A program made the position numbers and the translations under genes. Below are positions 1-4,847 of a DNA stretch of 5,328 nt, in pieces. The notes below the pieces were generated by a model that worked only from the letters and a program-made list of their open reading frames with translations, did no database searches and had not been told where the DNA came from. Within the stretch, counting starts at the first letter, position 1, and each line of letters starts with the position of its first letter. This stretch comes from DASTCC01 sp035711465 (GTDB lineage: Bacteria > Acidobacteriota > Vicinamibacteria > Vicinamibacterales > SCN-69-37): positions 1-5,328 of the forward strand of contig DASTCC010000357.1 of the NCBI GenBank assembly GCA_035711465.1, read 5' to 3'.

Positions 1-66
1 CCTACTCCGACCCCACTCCGACCCCACTCCGACCCTACTCCGACCCCACTCCGACCCCACTCCGAC
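1..66. repeat. 11-bp tandem repeat, six copies, reaching the left edge
   Basis: Six perfectly phased copies of C-C-[T/C]-ACTCCGAC lie at 1-11, 12-22, 23-33, 34-44, 45-55 and 56-66. The third base is T in copies 1 and 4 and C in the others, so there is also a 33-bp higher-order unit present twice without mismatch. A degenerate C-rich remnant (67-76) joins it to the argF stop. The array may continue beyond the left edge. On the argF coding strand the unit reads GTCGGAGTGGG. The length is not a multiple of three and it lies outside argF, so it is not a coding repeat. No terminator-like inverted repeat is visible in it. Confidence 0.95.
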
Positions 67-83
67 CCCCTCCCCCTCACCCC
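11..83 (-). other. Potential G-quadruplex tract over the argF stop codon
   Basis: On the coding strand, runs of three to five G occur at 83-80, 76-72, 70-66, 58-55, 47-44, 35-33, 25-22 and 14-11. The loops between them are 3, 1, 7, 7, 8, 7 and 7 bases. The first four tracts meet the usual quadruplex pattern (four or more G-runs, loops up to seven), and the argF TGA (79-77) forms the first loop. Folding could occur in the mRNA or in the coding DNA strand. The pattern is seen directly; folding and any role in termination or mRNA stability are inference. Confidence 0.6.
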
Positions 84-1060
84 ATCAGCATTGCCAGCAG
101 CGCTTTCTGGGTGTGCAGGCGGTTTTCGGCCTGGTCGAAGACGATCGACGACTCGGCGTCGATGACGCTGTCGGTGACTTCGTGGCCGCGGTGCGCGGGC
201 AGGCAGTGCATGAACAGCGCGTCGGGGCCCGCAGCATCCATCAGCGCGTCGTTGACCTGATACGGATGGAAGATCCTGGCGCGCGTGTCCGCCTGATCCT
301 CCTGGCCCATCGACGCCCAGACGTCGGTGTAGATCGCGTCGGCGCCGTTGACGGCGTCGACCGGGTCGTTCACCACCGTCACCGATCCGCCCGGACGCGC
401 CACGCTCATCGCCGCGTCGACGACCGACGCCGGCAGCTCGTAGCCGGCCGGCGACGCGATGCGGACGTGCATGCCCAGCATCGCCCCGGCATGCGCGAGC
501 GACGCCGCGACGTTGTTGCCGTCGCCGACGAACGCGATCGTCCGGCCGTCGAGCTTGCCGAGCCGCTCGCGCAGCGTCAGCATGTCGGCGAGCGCCTGGC
601 ACGGATGCTCCTCGTCGGTGAGCGCGTTGACGACGTGCATCCGCGTGCCGGCGGCGGCGAACGCCTCGAGGCTCGACTGCGCGAAGGTGCGGACGACGAC
701 GCCCTCGACCCAGCGCTCGAGATTGCGCGCGACGTCGGCCGGCGTCTCGCGGCCGCCGAGCGCGACGTCGGCCGGCGGCTCGATGACCTCGCCACCGAGC
801 TCGCGCACGGCAATGGCAAACGTCGTTCGCGTCCGGAGCGACGGCTTCTCGAACAGCAGGCCGACGTGCTTGCGCGCCAGCGGCTGCGCGCCGAGACGGC
901 CCGTGGCGCGGTCGCGCTTCATCACGCTCGCGAGGTCGAGCACCTGGCCGAGCTCGGCGTGCGTCAGATCGAGGATCGACAGAAAGTCTTTGGAGGCGAT
1001 CTTCATCTGCGCCGGCCGTGCCGGTCGCGGGAACTCCGCCGGCTTCTTCGCGGTCTTCAT
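77..1060 (-). CDS. argF: Ornithine carbamoyltransferase
   Basis: ArgF joins ornithine and carbamoyl phosphate to give citrulline, usually as a trimer in the cytosol. With the chosen start it has 327 residues. The carbamoyl-phosphate loop is EKPSLRTRT (71-79), a variant of the commoner STRTR. HPCQALADMLT (152-162) is the second phosphate-site motif. VGDGNNVA (178-185) follows, then the ornithine-binding loop DVWASMGQED (246-255) and HCLPAHRG (285-292) with the catalytic cysteine. SMG plus HCLPAHRG favours plain ornithine over acetyl- or succinylornithine. The ATG at 1060 forms ATGA with the argJ stop and has GGAG eight bases upstream. An ATG at 1006 would give a more typical 309 residues (MKIASKDFLSILDL) but lacks a good ribosome site. 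The chosen start adds a basic, proline-rich leader of 18 residues. The TGA stop lies inside a run of G tracts, and a tandem repeat follows within 11 bases. Confidence 0.95.
   Translation of the reverse strand: MKTAKKPAEFPRPARPAQMKIASKDFLSILDLTHAELGQVLDLASVMKRDRATGRLGAQPLARKHVGLLFEKPSLRTRTTFAIAVRELGGEVIEPPADVALGGRETPADVARNLERWVEGVVVRTFAQSSLEAFAAAGTRMHVVNALTDEEHPCQALADMLTLRERLGKLDGRTIAFVGDGNNVAASLAHAGAMLGMHVRIASPAGYELPASVVDAAMSVARPGGSVTVVNDPVDAVNGADAIYTDVWASMGQEDQADTRARIFHPYQVNDALMDAAGPDALFMHCLPAHRGHEVTDSVIDAESSIVFDQAENRLHTQKALLAMLMG
727..777. repeat. 18-bp direct repeat inside argF, 33 bp apart
   Basis: The 18-base string GCGCGACGTCGGCCGGCG occurs at 727-744 and again at 760-777. The spacing is exactly 33 bp, or 11 codons. 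In the protein it appears as PADVA twice, at about residues 96-100 and 107-111, on either side of LGGRET. The second copy is part of the conserved family block (DVARNL). The first lies in a variable stretch. It is in frame and does not disrupt the gene. Confidence 0.85.
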
Positions 1061-2274
1061 GTCCGATACTCCGCATTGATGCGGACGTAGTCCGCACTGA
1101 AATCGCACGTCCACATCGTCGCCTCGTGGCCGCCGCCGGTGCCGAGATCCACCGCGACGGTCATCGCGTTCGACTGCAGCACCGTCTCGGCGTCGGGCGT
1201 CCGTTCGTCGTGCGGCACGCCGTTGGCGAACAGCACGACCGGGCCGATCGACACCGAGGCGCGGTCGAGCGAGAACGCCGCGCCGGATCGTCCTGCGGCC
1301 GCAATCAAGCGGCCCCAGTTGGGATCGCCGCCATGGATCGCCGTCTTCACGAGCGGCGAGTTCGCGATCGTCCGCGCCGCCAGCCGCGCGTCCTCGAGCG
1401 ACGCCGCGCCGGTGACGCGCACGGTGACGAGCTTGGTCGCGCCCTCACCGCCGCGGACGATCTCGCGTGCCAGATGTCCCGCGACCTCGCGCAGCCCCTC
1501 GATCAGCATCGGGTCGTCGTCGCGCGTAATCGTCACGCCGGATGCGCCGGACGCCAGCGCGAACACACAGTCGTTGGTCGAGCACTCGCCGTCGACGGTG
1601 ATCGCGTTGAACGTCTCGTCGACGACGCGACGCAGCGCGCGCCCGAACACTGCCGGCTCGACCTGCGCGTCGGTGGTCAGGAACCCGAGCATCGTCGCCA
1701 TCCGCGGCTCGATCATTCCCGAGCCCTTGGCCATGCCGCCGACGGTGATCGTGCCCGCCGATCCGGTCACCGCCGCCGCGTGCGACTTCGGAAACGGATC
1801 GGTCGTCATGATCGCGCGCGTCGCGCGATCGCTGCCGTCGACGCCGAGCGCCGCGACCGCGTCGCTGATACCGGCGCGAACCTTGGCGATGTCGAGCGAC
1901 ACACCGATCACGCCCGTGGACGCGACCAGCACGTGATCGGCCGCGCAGCCGGTCGCCTTCGCAGCGGCGTCGGCCATCTCACGCGCGGTTGCCAGTCCCG
2001 CTGCGCCCGTGCACGCGTTGGCACAGCCACTGTTGACCACGATCGTCACCGCGCGGCCATCGGACCGCGCCAGATGCTCGCGCGAAACGACAACCGGCGC
2101 CGCCACCGCCTTGTTCGTCGTGAACACGGCCGCGGCCGCCGCCGGCGCGTCGGCGACGACGAGCGCGAGGTCGAGCGGCGGCTCCGCGGTCTTCTGCTTC
2201 TTGATGCCGCAGGCCACGCCTGCGGCGCGGAAACCGGCCGGCGCGGTCACTCCACCCGGAACGATGCGAGACAC
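1057..2274 (-). CDS. argJ: Glutamate N-acetyltransferase / ornithine acetyltransferase
   Basis: ArgJ transfers the acetyl group of N-acetylornithine to glutamate, releasing ornithine and regenerating N-acetylglutamate (the cyclic pathway). Some members also use acetyl-CoA. The 405-residue precursor cleaves itself. The motif KGSGMIEPRMATMLGFLTTD (183-202) contains the predicted nucleophile T194, which would give chains of 193 and 212 residues. STGVIG (119-124) is the conserved oxyanion-hole region. NSGCANACTG (81-90), DGECSTND (228-235), GDPNWGR (316-322) and the C-terminal INAEYRT are also family blocks. The start is a GTG at 2274, which puts the conserved GGVTAPAGFRAAG at residues 7-19. The ribosome site is poor (only a GGA nearby). 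The TGA stop overlaps the argF ATG. Whether this ArgJ is mono- or bifunctional cannot be told from sequence. A dedicated acetylglutamate synthase just upstream makes acetyl recycling a sufficient role. Confidence 0.96.
   Translation of the reverse strand: MSRIVPGGVTAPAGFRAAGVACGIKKQKTAEPPLDLALVVADAPAAAAAVFTTNKAVAAPVVVSREHLARSDGRAVTIVVNSGCANACTGAAGLATAREMADAAAKATGCAADHVLVASTGVIGVSLDIAKVRAGISDAVAALGVDGSDRATRAIMTTDPFPKSHAAAVTGSAGTITVGGMAKGSGMIEPRMATMLGFLTTDAQVEPAVFGRALRRVVDETFNAITVDGECSTNDCVFALASGASGVTITRDDDPMLIEGLREVAGHLAREIVRGGEGATKLVTVRVTGAASLEDARLAARTIANSPLVKTAIHGGDPNWGRLIAAAGRSGAAFSLDRASVSIGPVVLFANGVPHDERTPDAETVLQSNAMTVAVDLGTGGGHEATMWTCDFSADYVRINAEYRT
1069..1072 (-). promoter_or_regulatory. 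Ribosome binding site of argF (decides the start)
   Basis: The coding strand reads GGAG followed by eight bases and then the ATG at 1060. The site lies inside the 3' end of argJ. It supports the 327-residue ArgF over the 309-residue version starting at 1006, which has only a weak GGCGCAG just upstream. Confidence 0.65.
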
Positions 2275-2292
2275 GCTGGTGATTCCGACGCG

Positions 2293-2814
2293 CTACGCGA
2301 TCGCCGCGACCCGGCGACGCTCGGGCACGGCCGGACGGAAACGCGCGACGTCGTGAAGCGGCAGCAGCATCGCGTACTGCTGACACTTCCGGAACAGCGC
2401 GCAGCCGTGGCAGTCGGTCGCGATCTTCTCCGGCACCCAGAGATGCGGCACGATCGAGAACCCCTGGCGCACGAAGAAGCGCGGATCGTGCGTGAACGCC
2501 GTCAGCTTCTCGAAGCCGGCCGAGAGGGCCCGCGTGCGCAGCTCGTTGACGAGGCGCGCGGCCAGCCCGACGCGACGGAAGTCGCGCGACACCACCAGCG
2601 AGCGGACCTCGGCCACTGCCTTCGACAGTGGCGCGAGCTCGGCGCAGGCCATCAGCCGGCCGCCGACTTCGCAGACCACGAACCGCCCGGCGTGCCGGCG
2701 CAGTTCGTCGAGCGCGCGCGGCAGCAGGTGTCCTTCGTCGAGATGCGAGCTGATCAGCGCATGAAGCGCGTCCGCATCAGCCGCCGTGGCGTGTCGCATC
2801 ACCAGATCAGTCAA
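2293..2814 (-). CDS. argA: GNAT-family N-acetyltransferase, probable short-form N-acetylglutamate synthase
   Basis: The likely role is acetyl-CoA-dependent acetylation of glutamate, the first step of arginine synthesis. The protein has 173 residues forming a single GNAT domain without the kinase-like domain of E. coli ArgA. It opens with MRHATAADADALHALI (6-21). Motif A is VRSLVVSRDFRRVGLAARLV (70-89), with the acetyl-CoA loop R80-x-x-G83-x-A85. FFVRQGFSIV (113-122) is the usual C-terminal GNAT segment. The tail, with C135, C138 and C144 before QYAMLLPL, recalls short ArgA-like proteins that end in a cysteine-bearing segment. I prefer the TTG at 2814 because GGAGG lies 11 bases upstream. GTG at 2802 and ATG at 2799 are alternatives without a clear ribosome site, and ATG 2799 would still leave a complete domain. 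The gene is separated from argD by 30 bp and from argJ by 18 bp. The fold is certain; glutamate as substrate is inferred from context and resemblance. Confidence 0.8.
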   Translation of the reverse strand: MTDLVMRHATAADADALHALISSHLDEGHLLPRALDELRRHAGRFVVCEVGGRLMACAELAPLSKAVAEVRSLVVSRDFRRVGLAARLVNELRTRALSAGFEKLTAFTHDPRFFVRQGFSIVPHLWVPEKIATDCHGCALFRKCQQYAMLLPLHDVARFRPAVPERRRVAAIA

Positions 2815-2825
2815 CGTCGCTATTC

Positions 2826-2830
2826 CCTCC
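2826..2830 (-). promoter_or_regulatory. Ribosome binding site of the GNAT gene (supports a TTG start)
   Basis: GGAGG on the coding strand lies in the 30-bp gap after argD, 11 bases before the TTG at 2814. It is the strongest Shine-Dalgarno match I see in the window. The ATG at 2799 would lie 26 bases away, too far for this site, so TTG is favoured. Confidence 0.6.
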
Positions 2831-2844
2831 GTCCTTCGTGCCCG

Positions 2845-4041
2845 TCACTGGGCCAGCGCGGCGTCCAGAATCGGCATCGCCGCATCGATGTCCTGCTCGC
2901 TCACGATGTACGGCGGCAGGAGTCGAATCACCGTCGTCGACGTCCGGTTGATCAGCAGCCCGCGCTCGAGCGCGGCGGCGACGACCGGCGTCGCGTCAGC
3001 CGTGAGATCGAGGCCGGCGATCACGCCGGCGCCTCGGACGTCGCGCACGCGCGCCGGATGCTTCGCCGCGAGCGTGCGCAACGCCGACTGCAGGTATCGC
3101 CCGACGCGCGCGACCGACTGACTCAAACCGCCATCGAGCGCGTCCAGGAACACGGTCGCCGCCCGGCAGGCGAGCAGGTTGCCGCCGTAGGTCGTGCCGT
3201 GATCGCCGAACGAAATCGCTTCGGCGACGCGGCCGCTGATCATCGCGGCGCCCACCGGCACGCCGGCGCCGAGCGCCTTGCCGAGCGCGACCAGATCCGG
3301 CTTCAGCCCGAGCTGTTCGCTGTACAGGAACGTCCCGGTCCGCCAGCTGCCGCTCTGCACCTCGTCGGCGATGAGCAGCGCGCCGCTGCGCTCGCACGCC
3401 TTGCGAATCGCATCGGCCATCGCTTCGGTGATCGGCCGCACGCCGCCTTCACCCTGAATCGGCTCGACGATGATCGCCGCGGTGGTGTCGTCGACGAGCG
3501 CGTCCAGCGACGCCGGATCGCCTGGATCGGCGAACGAGACGCCCGGGACGAGCGGCTGGAACGGACCGCGGTAGTGCTCGTCCCACGTCACCGACAGCGC
3601 ACCCATCGTCCGGCCATGGAACGAGTGCGTGAAGGCGACGAACTTCGTCCGCGCGGTCTTGCCGGCGGTGTGCCAGAAACGGCGCGCGAACTTCAGACAC
3701 GCTTCATTGGCTTCGGTGCCGCTGTTGCAGAAGAACACCCGGTCGAGACCGGTGAGCTTCGACAGCCGCGCCGCGAGGTCGCCCTGCAGCGGATGAAAGT
3801 ACAGGTTCGACGTGTGCAGCAGCGTCGTCGCCTGCTCGGCGATCGCCTTCGCCAGGCCCGGATGCGCGTGGCCGAGCGACGCCACGCCGATGCCCGACAG
3901 GAAGTCGAGATACTCGCGTCCGGCGTCGTCGTAGAGGCGCATGCCGCTGCCGCGCTCGAGCACGATCGGCTGGCGCCGATAGGTCTGCAGCACGTAGCGC
4001 GCGTCGAGCGTCTTGACGTCGTGAGTCGAAGTCGTCGTCAT
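2845..4041 (-). CDS. argD: Acetylornithine aminotransferase (class III, PLP-dependent)
   Basis: ArgD moves an amino group from glutamate to N-acetylglutamate semialdehyde, giving N-acetylornithine; many members also act in lysine synthesis. The protein has 398 residues, normal for the family. Motifs in order are FLSGIGVASLGHAHP (47-61), the PLP-phosphate loop NSGTEANE (106-113), FHGRTMGALS (141-150), VEPIQGEGG (192-200) and ADEVQ (225-229) with the pyridine-nitrogen aspartate D226. GKALGAG (254-260) follows, with the predicted Schiff-base lysine K255, then HGTTYGGN (281-288) and VIRLLPP (371-377) near the C-terminus. The ATG at 4041 shares ATGA with the argB stop and has AGGA six bases upstream. 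The longer open frame to 4773 is only argB read out of frame. One oddity is GSWRTG at 231-236, where relatives usually have Gly (Ala in ornithine aminotransferase) in place of Trp. Acetylornithine is the preferred substrate call because of the argB, argC and argJ neighbours; succinylornithine is less likely. Confidence 0.95.
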   Translation of the reverse strand: MTTTSTHDVKTLDARYVLQTYRRQPIVLERGSGMRLYDDAGREYLDFLSGIGVASLGHAHPGLAKAIAEQATTLLHTSNLYFHPLQGDLAARLSKLTGLDRVFFCNSGTEANEACLKFARRFWHTAGKTARTKFVAFTHSFHGRTMGALSVTWDEHYRGPFQPLVPGVSFADPGDPASLDALVDDTTAAIIVEPIQGEGGVRPITEAMADAIRKACERSGALLIADEVQSGSWRTGTFLYSEQLGLKPDLVALGKALGAGVPVGAAMISGRVAEAISFGDHGTTYGGNLLACRAATVFLDALDGGLSQSVARVGRYLQSALRTLAAKHPARVRDVRGAGVIAGLDLTADATPVVAAALERGLLINRTSTTVIRLLPPYIVSEQDIDAAMPILDAALAQ

Positions 4042-4847
4042 CGTGTTTCCTGAGCGATCGGCGCCGCCACCAGCGTGGTGCCCGGCACCACTTCTGGCCC
4101 ACGATCCCTCGTGAGCGCGCGGCCATCGACGATGCGCACCTCGGCGACGCCGTCGAGCAGCGCCGCGCGGCACGCCGAAAGCTTGGCGATCATTCCCGCC
4201 GTCGCGGTGCCGTCGGCGATCGCGTCCTCGATCGCGTCGACGTCGAGACGCGCGATCGACCGGCCGTCGGCGTCGAGCACGCCGGCAGTGGCGCCGGCGA
4301 TGACGAGATCCGCCCCCAGCGCCGCCGCGAGCCGGCACGCCATGACGTCGGCGTTGACGTTCAGAATCGCGTCGCCGTCGATGCCGAGGCTCGCGATCAC
4401 CGGCACGTAGCGCCGCTCGACGAGCAGCGACACCAGCGAGGGATCCGGGCGCACCGGATCGCCGACGAATCCGAGATCCGCCTCGGCGCCCGACGCCGTG
4501 CGGTGCGCGGACGAGCGCACCGCACGGCCGAAGCCAGCATCGACGCCGGTCAGCCCGACGGCGGCGACGCCGGCGCCGACGAGCGCGGCGACGAGATCGG
4601 TGTTGGACGAACCGGCTAGGACGGCGACGACGGCTTCGAGCGTCGGCGCGTCGGTGACACGCAGACCGTCGACCTTCTTTGGCGCGATGCCGCGTCGCGC
4701 CAGCTCGACGTCCACCGCGCGGCCGCCGCCGTGCACGACCACGAGCGGACGCCGGCCGGCAATCGCGGCACACGACGCGGCGATCTGCGCGCGCTGTTCG
4801 AATGATTCCAGCAGCTCGCCGCCGAGCTTGAGCACCAGCGTCGTCAC
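4038..4847 (-). CDS. argB: Acetylglutamate kinase
   Basis: ArgB phosphorylates the gamma-carboxyl of N-acetylglutamate with ATP, the second step of arginine synthesis, in the cytosol. The protein has 269 residues in the amino-acid-kinase fold. Visible motifs are KLGGELL at residues 7-13 (phosphate-binding lysine and glycines), VHGGGRAVD at 38-46, DGLRVTD at 60-66 (substrate binding), NVNAD at 172-176, GVLDADG at 189-195 and GMIAKL at 218-223 (ATP-site lysine). I chose the GTG at 4847 because it overlaps the argC TGA and places the beta-strand VTTLVLKLGG at the N-terminus. The 30 codons available upstream are out-of-frame argC sequence. Its length and N-terminus resemble the short E. coli type. 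The extra N-terminal helix of arginine-inhibited kinases is absent, so insensitivity to arginine is likely but inferred. The ribosome site is weak, and coupling to argC probably drives initiation. Confidence 0.96.
   Translation of the reverse strand: MTTLVLKLGGELLESFEQRAQIAASCAAIAGRRPLVVVHGGGRAVDVELARRGIAPKKVDGLRVTDAPTLEAVVAVLAGSSNTDLVAALVGAGVAAVGLTGVDAGFGRAVRSSAHRTASGAEADLGFVGDPVRPDPSLVSLLVERRYVPVIASLGIDGDAILNVNADVMACRLAAALGADLVIAGATAGVLDADGRSIARLDVDAIEDAIADGTATAGMIAKLSACRAALLDGVAEVRIVDGRALTRDRGPEVVPGTTLVAAPIAQETR
4048..4051 (-). promoter_or_regulatory. Ribosome binding site of argD
   Basis: AGGA on the coding strand lies six bases before the ATG at 4041, within the last codons of argB. Together with the ATGA stop-start overlap it fixes the argD start and shows that the much longer open frame upstream is not translated as ArgD. 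Confidence 0.65.

Noticed and set aside
1..66. A CRISPR array at the left edge
   Set aside because: The units are 11 bp with no spacers between them. This is a plain tandem repeat.
1..76. A Rho-independent terminator after argF
   Set aside because: No inverted repeat followed by a T-run is visible on the coding strand. The tract is G-rich and direct-repeat based, so a classical terminator cannot be called.
77..1060. ArgF as an N-acetyl- or N-succinylornithine carbamoyltransferase
   Set aside because: The SMG loop and HCLPAHRG are those of ordinary ornithine carbamoyltransferase, and argJ next door supplies free ornithine.
113..1090. A plus-strand open frame of 325 codons opposite argF
   Set aside because: It is antisense to argF, with Arg-, Asp- and Val-rich composition and no motif. 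ArgF on the other strand has all its catalytic motifs.
2275..2292. An internal promoter or regulatory site between the GNAT gene and argJ
   Set aside because: The gap is only 18 bp and I see no convincing promoter or operator. Cotranscription is the simpler reading.
1018..4053. A plus-strand open frame of 1011 codons, the longest in the window
   Set aside because: It is the in-register antisense of argJ, the GNAT gene and argD and is open only because these lack TTA, CTA and TCA codons. Its translation is dominated by Arg, Ala, Asp and His without recognisable domains, and the opposite strand holds unmistakable enzymes.
4042..4773. A 244-codon upstream extension of the argD frame
   Set aside because: It is argB read out of frame and is extremely arginine-rich. 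ArgD homology begins at the ATG at 4041, which has a ribosome site and the ATGA overlap.
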